From positions 1 to 11,274 of the forward strand of contig JASEHG010000044.1 of the NCBI GenBank assembly GCA_030018855.1: DNA of 11,274 nucleotides. Reading direction: 5' to 3'. The position numbers and the translations under genes are program-made. How positions within the stretch are numbered: position 1 is the stretch's first letter; every line of letters starts with the position of its first letter. Of this stretch, positions 1 through 6,422 are shown piece by piece. The DNA comes from Candidatus Brocadiaceae bacterium. Its GTDB lineage: Bacteria > Planctomycetota > Brocadiia > Brocadiales > Bathyanammoxibiaceae. A model generated the notes under the pieces. It saw only the letters and a program-made list of their open reading frames with translations, searched no databases and was not told where the DNA came from.

Positions 1-9
1 TGGGGGTGG

Positions 10-30
10 TAAGGGGGCTACGCCCCCTTA
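10..30 (+). terminator. GC-rich hairpin, possible terminator of an upstream gene
   Basis: A perfect 9-bp inverted repeat, TAAGGGGGC (10-18) and GCCCCCTTA (22-30), closes on the 3-nt loop TAC. It could end transcription of a gene lying left of the window, but no T-run follows (the next bases are ATCCTATAATT), so intrinsic termination is uncertain. The internal 10-mer GGCTACGCCC (16-25) recurs as its reverse complement at 8512-8521 inside the ptsI-downstream palindromic element. It may therefore be part of a dispersed repeat instead. Confidence 0.4.
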
Positions 31-101
31 ATCCTATAATTAAAAAAGGATAAAAAGTGTTACCCATGTCTATAGTATCCACAACCAATAGATTTTTAAA
101 C

Positions 102-130
102 TTCCAAACCTATTGTTTCTTTACTATAAT
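102..130 (+). promoter_or_regulatory. Possible sigma70 promoter for the radical SAM gene
   Basis: A perfect -10 hexamer TATAAT lies at 125-130. At 17-nt spacing the -35 position is TTCCAA (102-107), a poor match to TTGACA. Transcription would start near 137, leaving a leader of about 16 nt before the ATG at 153. A second TATAAT at 35-40 has no usable -35. The region 31-152 is AT-rich compared with the genes, as expected for a promoter region. Confidence 0.35.
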
Positions 131-152
131 AAAAGTTTAAAGATAGTAGATA

Positions 153-1997
153 ATGAACAACCTACGCTCCAAGATTACAGAAGGATTGTTGCCCAGAGTA
201 GAGACCCCTGGTAGGTACATAGGCGGGGAGTGGAATTCCATCGTGAAGGACCCTCGGAAGGTGGAGGTAAGGATGGTATTGGCCTTCCCCGACACCTATG
301 AAATAGGTATGAGCCACCTGGGAGTCCAACTCCTCTACGGTCTGGTAAATTCAATGGAGGAGGCCGCCTGTGAGAGGGTCTTTACGCCGTGGGTGGACAT
401 GGAAGGGTTGATGCGGTCCGAAGGGGTTCCCCTCTTCAGCCTGGAGACCTGTACCCCGATAAGGGATTTTGATCTGGTAGGTTTTTCCCTCCAATACGAG
501 ATGTCTTACACCAATGTATTGAACATGTTAGAGCTGGGGAGGATAGCCGTAAGGAGGGAAGACCGCAAGGAAGAGGACCCCATCATCCTGGCCGGAGGCC
601 CGGGGGCATTATCTCCAGAGCCACTGGCAGATTTCATAGACCTCTTCCTACTTGGGGATGGAGAAGAGACACTGCCCGCGGTCATCACCCTGTTCAAGGA
701 GTTGAGGCAGGGGGGGGCGGGGCGTACGGATATTATAACCTCTATGGCCAGGAGGATAAAAGGGGTTTATGCCCCCAGCCTTTACAGGGTAAGTCACAAT
801 CCTGATGGCACCGTAGCAGAGATTTCTCCTGAATACGACTGGGTCCCCATGCCAGTGAGGTCAGCTACTGTAATGAACCTGGAGGGGGCGTATTTCCCCG
901 AACGCCCTATAGTCCCCTACGTCCAGACCATCCACGACCGTATTACGTTGGAAGTGATGAGGGGATGCACCCAGGGCTGTCGCTTCTGCCAGGCAGGGAT
1001 GATAAAGCGTCCCACCCGCTTCCGTTCCGTAGAGACCCTCCTCAGGCAGGCAGAGAATTGCTATAAGAATACTGGACAAGAAGAGATATCCCTGGCCGCC
1101 CTGTCAATAAGTGACTATCCTTACCTGGAAGAACTCCTTGAGGGACTCCAGAAGAGATTTGACCCCAGGAAGGTGAATATTTCCCTGCCCTCCCTCCGGG
1201 TCTCAGACAGTCTCCATCGGCTTCCCTCTTACGTGAGTTCCGTCAGAAAATCTAGCCTTACCATGGCCCCGGAGGCGGCTACGCCGGAATTGAGGAGGGC
1301 CATATGTAAAGACGTAAAGGACGCAGACCTCTTCAGGGCCGTAGAAGAGGCCTTTAAACTGGGGTGGCGTGTAGTAAAGCTTTATTTTATGATAGGTCTA
1401 CCCGGGGAGACGGATAAGGACATAGACACCATAGCGGACCTGGCCTACAACGTGTCCAATATCAGGCGTAAAATAAACGGTGCACCTGGGGACGTGAACC
1501 TGACCATTGCCCCTTTCGTACCAAAGGCACATACACCCTTCCAGTGGGAACCCATGGTCTCTCTTGAGAGGATAAGGGCCGTTAAAGGACGCCTTAAGGC
1601 CCGACTGAGACACCCCTGGATAAGACTCAAGTTCCATAACCCCGAACGCAGTATCCTGGAGGGCGTCCTTGCCAGAGGGGACCGCAGACTGGGAGAGGTC
1701 ATATACCTGGCCTGGAGGCTGGGGTGCAAGCTAGATGCCTGGGATGAGTACTTCCACTTTGACAGGTGGCAGGAGGCATTTCGGGAGGCAGGGCTGGACA
1801 TGAACTTCTATCTATCCAGGAGACGCAGTCCCGAGGAGGTGCTTCCCTGGGGACACATAAGCACAGGTGTAAGAAAGGGGTTCTTTGAGATGGAACAGGA
1901 GAAGGCCCTTCAAAGGGTTACCACCCCCAATTGTTTTAGCGAGGAATGTACGGATTGTGGTGCCTGTCCCCGGGCACCCAGCTTTGAGGTGGTGTAA
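153..1997 (+). CDS. TIGR03960-type B12-binding-domain radical SAM protein
   Basis: This 614-residue protein is recognised as the TIGR03960 family, whose substrate is not established. Residues about 1-235 are the N-terminal part assigned in this family to a B12-binding-like domain; I do not see a classical DxHxxG cobalamin motif, so cofactor binding is unproven. The radical SAM core follows. Its CxxxCxxC cluster is Cys272, Cys276 and Cys279 (GCTQGCRFCQAG), which should hold the 4Fe-4S cluster that cleaves S-adenosylmethionine. The C-terminus carries four more cysteines at 594, 599, 602 and 605 (CTDCGAC), possibly a second metal site. The ATG at 153 gives the expected N-terminus (LLPRVETPGRYIGGE), but its Shine-Dalgarno is weak. 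It is the first gene of the run, 2 nt before folK. Its usual partner, the DUF2344 protein, lies 6.6 kb downstream at 8599. Confidence 0.9.
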   Translation: MNNLRSKITEGLLPRVETPGRYIGGEWNSIVKDPRKVEVRMVLAFPDTYEIGMSHLGVQLLYGLVNSMEEAACERVFTPWVDMEGLMRSEGVPLFSLETCTPIRDFDLVGFSLQYEMSYTNVLNMLELGRIAVRREDRKEEDPIILAGGPGALSPEPLADFIDLFLLGDGEETLPAVITLFKELRQGGAGRTDIITSMARRIKGVYAPSLYRVSHNPDGTVAEISPEYDWVPMPVRSATVMNLEGAYFPERPIVPYVQTIHDRITLEVMRGCTQGCRFCQAGMIKRPTRFRSVETLLRQAENCYKNTGQEEISLAALSISDYPYLEELLEGLQKRFDPRKVNISLPSLRVSDSLHRLPSYVSSVRKSSLTMAPEAATPELRRAICKDVKDADLFRAVEEAFKLGWRVVKLYFMIGLPGETDKDIDTIADLAYNVSNIRRKINGAPGDVNLTIAPFVPKAHTPFQWEPMVSLERIRAVKGRLKARLRHPWIRLKFHNPERSILEGVLARGDRRLGEVIYLAWRLGCKLDAWDEYFHFDRWQEAFREAGLDMNFYLSRRRSPEEVLPWGHISTGVRKGFFEMEQEKALQRVTTPNCFSEECTDCGACPRAPSFEVV

Positions 1998-1999
1998 TC

Positions 2000-2527
2000 A
2001 TGGCTGTAGTATATGTTGCTATGGGCTCCAACCTGGGCAAGAGGGTTGCTACCCTTGGGTTAGCAAAGGAGCAACTGGTGGCGGTAGGCGGTCTTGTCCT
2101 TACTGATAGCTCCCCGTACTATGAAACAGAACCTGAATCCATCCCTTCTCCGCCTGAGGCGGATTCAAGGGCAGGCCCAGGCGGACTGGACCAGCCCCAT
2201 TTTGTCAACTCTGTCCTCCGCCTCCAGACAGACCTTACCCCCCTGGAACTCCTACAGAGGCTCCAACGAATAGAACAGGCCCTTGGCAGGCAGAGGGGGA
2301 TAAGATGGGGGTCAAGGACTATTGACCTGGACGTCCTGCTTTACGATGATATTGTCATGAAGGAAGAGACACTAGAGATACCTCATCCACGGATGCACGA
2401 GAGGCGTTTTGTCCTTGAACCCCTTTGTGACATCGCCCCTGAGATAAGGCATCCCCTTCTCGGGAAGACCGCCCGAGAACTCCTTAAGGGACTTAATAGA
2501 GAAGAGACAATACGATACCAAGTATGA
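2000..2527 (+). CDS. folK: 2-amino-4-hydroxy-6-hydroxymethyldihydropteridine diphosphokinase (HPPK)
   Basis: The enzyme transfers pyrophosphate from ATP to 6-hydroxymethyl-7,8-dihydropterin, the step before dihydropteroate synthase in folate synthesis (cytosolic). Signatures are the N-terminal GSNLGKR, the substrate-side DQPHFVNSV (64-72), RWGSRTIDLDVLLYDD with the Mg-binding pair Asp109/Asp111, and IPHPRMHERRFVLEPL. At 175 residues it is slightly long. Compared from memory with E. coli HPPK, residues 46-63 between YETEP and DQPHF replace about four residues, an expansion of about 14. The matching DNA (2135-2185) is a palindromic element, listed separately. ATG at 2000 is preceded by GAGGTGGTG, which lies in the end of the upstream gene. 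The stop overlaps the permease start as ATGA. Confidence 0.95.
   Translation: MAVVYVAMGSNLGKRVATLGLAKEQLVAVGGLVLTDSSPYYETEPESIPSPPEADSRAGPGGLDQPHFVNSVLRLQTDLTPLELLQRLQRIEQALGRQRGIRWGSRTIDLDVLLYDDIVMKEETLEIPHPRMHERRFVLEPLCDIAPEIRHPLLGKTARELLKGLNREETIRYQV
2135..2185 (+). repeat. In-frame palindromic element inside folK
   Basis: This 51-bp stretch encodes folK residues 46-62, exactly the unaligned expansion relative to typical HPPK. It contains a perfect palindrome TCCGCCTGAGGCGGA (2149-2163). Its left half also pairs with CAGGCGGA (2178-2185), and GAATCC (2135-2140) pairs with GGATTC (2161-2166). Related sequence occurs at 9242-9275 (CGCCTCATGCGGAT..AAGG..CCAGGC) and at 8468-8495 (AGGGCAGGCC..CAGGCAGACTG). 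I infer an inserted, protein-tolerated dispersed repeat, comparable in principle to the Rickettsia palindromic elements. The residues it adds are Pro/Ser/Gly/Ala-rich and look like a surface loop. Confidence 0.65.
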
Positions 2528-3594
2528 TTTCGCGTCTGGATAAATATATCCTCTTCAACTACATCCCGGCCCTGTTCGTCTGTGCCTTTGCACTCATAGG
2601 CGTATATTTGGTAGTAGACCTCTTCCAGAAATTTGACGACCTCCTTGCCCTCGGGGATCAGGCCCTATTCATGGCCTTCAACTACTACGCCCTCTTTTTA
2701 CCCGTCATGATGGCGAAGCTGTTTCCTCCCATTGTCCTCATAGCGGCAGGTTTCTCCCTTATCAGGTTGGCCAAGAGTAACGAAATCATGGCCATGCAGG
2801 TCGCAGGGCTTAGCCTGTACAGGATACTCTTACCAATCTTTGTTGTCGCCACCCTCTTTTCCTTTATGGCCCTGGCCAATCAGGAACTGGTAATCCCCGC
2901 CCTGGCGGATAAACTGGAAAGGGCCAGGACTATTACCTTTGATGAGAGCGAAATAAAGGACATCTTTGTGGAAGACCAGGATAACGGCCTCGTCCTTAGA
3001 GTGGCCAGATACGACATAGTAGACGAGACCATGAAGGGTATCTTTATCCTGGGGATGGACAAGGAAGAAAAAAAGATGTTTACCCTTTCCGCAAAGGAAG
3101 GCAAGTGGATAGGTAAAAATACCTGGTACCTTAGCGATATCACCAGACACAATTATCATGAGAGGAATTGGGTACCTCCAGCAATTATAGAAAAGGGACT
3201 CTTTTTTAAGACTAATGTCCGCCCTGAGGATATGCGGCGAGAGGAGCGGGACCCCACCCTTATTAGCATGAAGGGTCTACTGGAGCTCTCCCAAAAACAA
3301 CCTGAAAACCCCAAGTACCCCGTCTTCTTCTATTCTCGCATGACCTATCCCTTTGTGAGCCTCGTCTTCCTCCTCCTGGGCACGCCCTTCATCTTAGGCT
3401 TTGAAACACTCAAGAGGAACCTCTTTTTGGGCATCAGCGCCATCTTATGTGTTATTGGCGCCTTCTTTGTCGTAACGGTCTTTTGCACGAATCTCGGGGT
3501 GACTGGCTACCTCCACCCAATATTGGCAGGATGGACCCCCCTCCTGCTCTTCATACTGGGAGGACTGCTGCTCTTTGACTGGATGGGGGCCTGA
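2524..3594 (+). CDS. LptF/LptG-family (YjgP/YjgQ) permease
   Basis: This 356-residue inner-membrane protein has the LptF/LptG layout. Three N-terminal helices (about 11-33, 57-80, 100-121) are followed by a periplasmic domain (about 122-270) and three C-terminal helices (about 271-293, 299-320, 333-352). In the family, an LptF-LptG pair with the ATPase LptB extracts lipopolysaccharide from the inner membrane and passes it to LptC and the periplasmic bridge. The cytoplasmic loop SNEIMAMQVAGLSLYRIL (about 85-102) is the typical coupling-helix region. LptF and LptG cannot be told apart here, and only one copy is in the window, so its partner must be elsewhere. The ATG overlaps the folK stop by 4 nt (ATGA) with no clear Shine-Dalgarno of its own, suggesting translational coupling. 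Confidence 0.88.
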   Translation: MISRLDKYILFNYIPALFVCAFALIGVYLVVDLFQKFDDLLALGDQALFMAFNYYALFLPVMMAKLFPPIVLIAAGFSLIRLAKSNEIMAMQVAGLSLYRILLPIFVVATLFSFMALANQELVIPALADKLERARTITFDESEIKDIFVEDQDNGLVLRVARYDIVDETMKGIFILGMDKEEKKMFTLSAKEGKWIGKNTWYLSDITRHNYHERNWVPPAIIEKGLFFKTNVRPEDMRREERDPTLISMKGLLELSQKQPENPKYPVFFYSRMTYPFVSLVFLLLGTPFILGFETLKRNLFLGISAILCVIGAFFVVTVFCTNLGVTGYLHPILAGWTPLLLFILGGLLLFDWMGA

Positions 3595-4426
3595 TGTGGG
3601 GAGAGGTATCCTCAAGGTGGCGGCCATTCAGATGTCCTCCCTGGGGGATAAGGACGCAAACCTCCTTAAGGTTGCGTGCCTGGTAAAGGAGGCCAAGACC
3701 ACCGGGGCAAGACTAGCCCTCCTCCCCGAATACTTTAACTGCTACGATTCTCTAGAGGTAATGTCCAAGCAGGCAGAACCCATTCCCGGCCGCACATACC
3801 AATTTATGGCAGATTTAGCAAGGAGATGGAGACTTTACCTCTGTGGGACCATCCTTGTGAAGGCCTCAGCTAACAAGGTTTACAATACTGCCTTGCTTTT
3901 CGCCCCAACGGGAGACCTGTTAGGGAGGTACAGAAAGATACACCTCTTTAACGTATCCCTGCCTGGGTTAAACTATCAGGAGTCACAGTATATACTCCCA
4001 GGGAGACGATTAGCCCTGATGGACGTAGAGGGTTTTAGAACAGCCCTGACCATATGCTTTGACCTGCGATTCCCAGGGCTTTTCCAGGCCCTCTCCTCAA
4101 GGGGGGCAGACCTCTTTCTCTTACCCTCGGCCTCCACGGCCACTACCAGCAGAGACCACTGGGAACCACTGTTAAAGGCGAGGGCCATAGAAAACCAGTG
4201 CTATGTAGTGACCGCAAATCAATTCGGCAGACACCCCAACGGAATCACCACCTTTGGTCACAGCCTTATAATCAACCCATGGGGACAGGTTATGTCTGGG
4301 GTGCTCAAAGGGGAGGGTGTAGCGGTAGCCAGTATGGATATGAGGTTTTTGAGAGAGGTAAGAAAAAAGATTCCCCTCTACGGGGATTCTACGTTGTGTA
4401 GAGGGGAAAGGAGGGAGGCCAGATAG
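3575..4426 (+). CDS. Carbon-nitrogen hydrolase (nitrilase superfamily)
   Basis: A cytosolic amidase-type enzyme of about 283 residues. The nitrilase catalytic triad is complete: Glu52 (LLPEYF), Lys121 (GRYRKIHLF) and Cys161 (LTICFDLRFP); the extra conserved Glu136 (NYQE) is also present. The CFDLRFP motif resembles Nit1/Nit2 omega-amidase or deaminated-glutathione amidase enzymes, but the substrate cannot be fixed from sequence. The start is ambiguous. TTG 3575 has GGGAGG at 3558-3563 but extends 20 nt into the permease gene. GTG 3596, just past the permease stop, and GTG 3617 are alternatives that give an N-terminus closer to the usual LKVAAIQM. The last about 18 codons overlap two inverted repeats, and the TAG stop lies inside a terminator-like stem. 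Confidence 0.88.
   Translation: MTGWGPDVGRGILKVAAIQMSSLGDKDANLLKVACLVKEAKTTGARLALLPEYFNCYDSLEVMSKQAEPIPGRTYQFMADLARRWRLYLCGTILVKASANKVYNTALLFAPTGDLLGRYRKIHLFNVSLPGLNYQESQYILPGRRLALMDVEGFRTALTICFDLRFPGLFQALSSRGADLFLLPSASTATTSRDHWEPLLKARAIENQCYVVTANQFGRHPNGITTFGHSLIINPWGQVMSGVLKGEGVAVASMDMRFLREVRKKIPLYGDSTLCRGERREAR
4371..4408 (+). repeat. Inverted repeat within the 3' end of the hydrolase gene
   Basis: TTCCCCTCTAC (4371-4381) and GTAGAGGGGAA (4398-4408) are a perfect 11-bp inverted repeat around a 16-nt loop. It lies inside the coding sequence, eight bases before the terminator-like hairpin at 4416. It could be the upstream member of a double hairpin that stalls polymerase or protects the mRNA 3' end. 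It has no T-run of its own. Confidence 0.5.
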
Positions 4427-4444
4427 TGCCTATCTATCTGGCCT
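4416..4444 (+). terminator. Terminator-like hairpin spanning the hydrolase stop codon
   Basis: AGGCCAGATAG (4416-4426) pairs perfectly with CTATCTGGCCT (4434-4444) over the loop TGCCTAT. The TAG stop of the hydrolase is the last three bases of the left arm. Only a short T-containing tail (TTCTGG) follows, so termination may be partial. It marks the likely end of the 153-4426 transcription unit. Confidence 0.6.
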
Positions 4445-4653
4445 TTCTGGGAAAAACTGCCTGTGGTCCTGTATGGCAGGAAACAGAACCTTATATGGAA
4501 GTTAGCAATAACTGTGCCAGTAACTTGTGGCTGAGGGTATGCTTCTGTATATTGTGATATAGCAACAGGTTATACTAAAGCTACCCCAACTCTGATTTGG
4601 TGTGCACTGGTAGATTTGTGTCGTTATAATAGACATGTGTCGTATAAATATAC
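4445..4653. other. Intergenic gap upstream of comF, no gene seen
   Basis: These 209 nt carry no convincing reading frame, tRNA or riboswitch motif on either strand. The stretch is more AT-rich than its neighbours and holds the candidate promoter elements and tandem repeats listed separately. Confidence 0.6.
4525..4553 (+). promoter_or_regulatory. Candidate sigma70 promoter upstream of comF
   Basis: TTGTGG (4525-4530) and TATATT (4548-4553) are separated by exactly 17 nt. The -10 matches 5 of 6 and the -35 matches the leading TTG only. Transcription from here would give a leader of about 94 nt. A competing -10, TATAAT at 4625-4630, is closer to comF but lacks a good -35. Confidence 0.35.
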
Positions 4654-4655
4654 AT
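4618..4655 (+). repeat. Two tandem 19-bp imperfect repeats abutting the comF start
   Basis: Units 4618-4636 and 4637-4655 match at 15 of 19 positions, sharing the outer blocks GTGTCGT and ACAT. The first unit contains a perfect TATAAT (4625-4630) and the second a TATAAA (4643-4648). The second unit ends in the first two bases of the comF ATG. No Shine-Dalgarno is visible between the repeats and the start. They may be a duplicated -10 region, a regulator-binding direct repeat, or a chance tandem duplication. Confidence 0.6.
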
Positions 4656-5424
4656 GAAAATTAGACTGAAAGACATCTGGGAGACCACGGTGAATCTCCT
4701 ATACCCGGCACATTGCCTGGGCTGCGGGTCAAGTCTGCACAGGGAGGCTGACCAATACCTATGCGGGGACTGTAGAAAGGGGATAACGCATGTACAAAGC
4801 CCAAGATGCCCCAGATGCGGGGCAGGATTGGGTCCGTACAGTTACAGCACTGAAAAGGGTTGTGTATACTGCAAGACGGTGCGGTTGCGGTTTGATGGCG
4901 CCTTTTCTGCCGTCTGCTTCCATGGGGCAGTAAAGGAACTTATACATCACTTTAAGTATAGGAAGAAGGAATACCTGGCAGGGCCCCTTACGACCCTTGT
5001 ATACGAGGCCCTGGACATTGGTGTCCCATTTCCTGAAGACCCCCACTGGATAATCCCCGTGCCCTTGCACTGGAGGAGGAAGGTACAGAGGGGTTTTAAT
5101 CAGGCAGAACTCCTGGCCCGATACATTGGGAAGTATCTGGGAGTAGAGGTATTACCAAGGAATCTTTCCAGGGTGAGGGACACCCACCCACAGACCTCGC
5201 TGGGCCCTAGCCAGAGGGAAGAGAATGTAAGAGGTGCCTTTGAGGTCAGGACACCTGCCCGGATTAATGGCAAGAACATCCTGCTGGTAGATGATGTGCT
5301 CACTACTGGCCTGACTGCCTCTGAATGTGCCAGAGTACTGAAGGGGGCGGGGGCGAAGATGGTATACGTCCTGACGGTGGCAAGGTCCGTAGGCCCTGAC
5401 CAGGGGCCAGGGGTTAGGGCCTAG
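4654..5424 (+). CDS. comF: ComF-family phosphoribosyltransferase-like protein
   Basis: The 256-residue protein has the ComF architecture. The N-terminal zinc-binding part carries paired CxxC motifs, Cys21/Cys24 and Cys37/Cys40, then Cys52/Cys55 and Cys70/Cys73. A type I phosphoribosyltransferase domain follows, with IIPVPLHWRRKVQRGFNQAELLA (about 133-155) and the PRPP-binding loop LLVDDVLTTGLTA (210-222). ComF (GntX in some genomes) is needed for DNA uptake in naturally competent bacteria, where it is cytosolic and thought to help handle incoming single-stranded DNA. Its presence alone does not show competence, since comF is widespread and no other com gene is in the window. The ATG at 4654 yields the normal N-terminus but lacks a Shine-Dalgarno, suggesting a short-leader mRNA. 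The gene appears separate from the upstream operon. Confidence 0.9.
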   Translation: MKIRLKDIWETTVNLLYPAHCLGCGSSLHREADQYLCGDCRKGITHVQSPRCPRCGAGLGPYSYSTEKGCVYCKTVRLRFDGAFSAVCFHGAVKELIHHFKYRKKEYLAGPLTTLVYEALDIGVPFPEDPHWIIPVPLHWRRKVQRGFNQAELLARYIGKYLGVEVLPRNLSRVRDTHPQTSLGPSQREENVRGAFEVRTPARINGKNILLVDDVLTTGLTASECARVLKGAGAKMVYVLTVARSVGPDQGPGVRA

Positions 5425-5430
5425 CCCCTG
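5408..5430 (+). terminator. Hairpin spanning the comF stop codon
   Basis: CAGGGGTTA (5408-5416) pairs with TAGCCCCTG (5422-5430) over the loop GGGCC, nine pairs including one G-U. The TAG stop of comF is in the right arm. The following ACACACTGAATTAAAAACTT has no T-run, so it is a weak intrinsic terminator at best. It separates comF from the hpf promoter. Confidence 0.4.
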
Positions 5431-5467
5431 ACACACTGAATTAAAAACTTGCCTGGCCTTAAAGCCC

Positions 5468-5496
5468 TTGACTCTGCGGAGATAAAGAAGTACAAT
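5468..5496 (+). promoter_or_regulatory. Near-consensus sigma70 promoter for hpf-ptsN-ptsI
   Basis: TTGACT (5468-5473) and TACAAT (5491-5496) are separated by exactly 17 nt; each hexamer matches consensus at 5 of 6 positions. This is the best promoter match in the window. Transcription should start near 5503, giving a leader of about 26 nt that contains the AGGAAAGG Shine-Dalgarno (5514-5521). Confidence 0.7.
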
Positions 5497-5528
5497 CGGT
5501 TAAAACCTTTAAGAGGAAAGGAATTCTC

Positions 5529-5882
5529 TTGGACATAATCGTAGCGGGTAAACATCTGAGCATCACCGATGCTATAAAGAGTTATGCGGAAAAGAAGGCA
5601 AGAAAATTAGAGAGGTACTTTGATAGGGTTATCCGCATCCAGGTCAACCTAGACGTGGAGAGCGAGCGGCACACGGCAGAGATGATACTCTCGGCCCCAA
5701 GGGGTTCTATGCTAATCGCCGAAGTGACCAACCATGACATTTATGTTGCCATAGACAGGGCAGTAGATAAACTAGAAAGACAGCTTACCCGCCACAAGGA
5801 GAAACTCTATCAGCGGAGGACCAAGAAGGGAATCCCACCGGCTCCAGAGGAAATGGCGAAAGAGGGTTCTTCTACATTGTAA
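5529..5882 (+). CDS. hpf: Ribosome hibernation promoting factor, short form
   Basis: The 117-residue protein matches the HPF/RaiA (sigma-54 modulation protein) fold. It has an N-terminal MDIIVAGKHLSITDAIKSYA, the KLERYFDRVIRIQV stretch, and a basic helix AIDRAVDKLERQLTRHKEKL (about 77-96). It binds the 30S decoding channel and blocks mRNA and tRNA in stationary phase. At this length it is the short type without the C-terminal dimerisation domain of long HPF, so 100S formation would need another factor such as RMF. The start is TTG at 5529, 7 nt after AGGAAAGG; no in-frame ATG lies nearby. In many proteobacteria hpf sits beside ptsN, as here. The well-placed promoter at 5468-5496 suggests it leads the operon. 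Confidence 0.92.
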   Translation: MDIIVAGKHLSITDAIKSYAEKKARKLERYFDRVIRIQVNLDVESERHTAEMILSAPRGSMLIAEVTNHDIYVAIDRAVDKLERQLTRHKEKLYQRRTKKGIPPAPEEMAKEGSSTL

Positions 5883-5912
5883 AGCCCCGTTTCCATGTGC
5901 TCTCTCCCAAGA

Positions 5913-5929
5913 ACCTTTCCTAGAAAGGT
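5913..5929 (+). repeat. Small hairpin in the hpf-ptsN gap
   Basis: ACCTTTC (5913-5919) and GAAAGGT (5923-5929) form a perfect 7-bp stem on a CTA loop, 22 nt before the ptsN ATG and 12 nt before its GGAGG. It has no T-run. It may be an mRNA processing or stability element, or chance. Confidence 0.3.
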
Positions 5930-5951
5930 ACTTTCCCGGTCGGAGGATTAG

Positions 5952-6422
5952 ATGAAATTAATGGACTTCCTGGTGGATGAGGCGATAGTATTTGACCTAA
6001 AATCCAGGGATAAATCAGGGGCACTGAGGGAGATGGTGGAGGCCCTGAAGAGCGCCCAGAAGGTTTCCTCCAAGGAGATGGAAAATATCCTGGAGGCCCT
6101 GGCAAAGAGAGAAAAATTGGGAAGTACCGGTATCGGGGGAGGGGTAGCCGTACCCCACACAAAACATGTCAGTATCACTAGACTGATGGGTACCCTGGCG
6201 CGTTCCAAGTCAGGGGTGGAATTTGATGCCCTAGACGGCGAACCTGTGCACCTCCTCTTTTTGTTACTCTCTCCGAGCGAATCTTCCAGCAGCCATCTGG
6301 CCGCCCTGGAAAGGATAGCCACCCTCATAAGAGATAGCGATTTTAGAAGGTTTATATCCATGGCCCGAAATAAAAAAGAGATGTTAGAAATTCTCAAAGA
6401 GAAAGATGGTTACCGCCTCTAA
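5952..6422 (+). CDS. ptsN: PTS EIIA component, nitrogen-PTS (EIIA-Ntr) type
   Basis: This 156-residue cytosolic protein is a single EIIA domain of the fructose/nitrogen family. The phosphoryl-acceptor histidine is His69 in GIGGGVAVPHTKH, and the family motifs LAKREKLGSTGIG (50-62) and LDGEPVHLLFLLLSPSESSSSHL are clear. EIIA-Ntr proteins receive phosphate from HPr-like partners and usually regulate other proteins (potassium transport, stress responses) rather than feed a sugar permease. No IIB or IIC component is encoded nearby. The ATG at 5952 follows GGAGG (5942-5946) by 5 nt, and the 3' end overlaps the HPr-EI gene by 17 nt. The assignment to Ntr rather than fructose EIIA rests on context and single-domain form. 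Confidence 0.9.
   Translation: MKLMDFLVDEAIVFDLKSRDKSGALREMVEALKSAQKVSSKEMENILEALAKREKLGSTGIGGGVAVPHTKHVSITRLMGTLARSKSGVEFDALDGEPVHLLFLLLSPSESSSSHLAALERIATLIRDSDFRRFISMARNKKEMLEILKEKDGYRL

Noticed and set aside
613..631. A GCCACTGGCA string resembling the cobalamin-riboswitch B12 box, within a B12-domain radical SAM gene.
   Set aside because: It lies in the middle of a conserved coding region (SPEPLADF) with no surrounding riboswitch architecture, so it is a coincidence.
1885..2106. A plus-strand frame bridging the radical SAM and folK genes.
   Set aside because: Both genes are intact in their own frames across this region, and the bridging translation shows no family motif.
4198..4401. A second plus-strand frame within the nitrilase gene.
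   Set aside because: It is an out-of-frame shadow; the nitrilase frame carries the catalytic triad and is continuous to its stop.
4445..4617. A possible small RNA or riboswitch in the gap before comF.
   Set aside because: I found no conserved motif or convincing long stem there beyond a weak promoter match.
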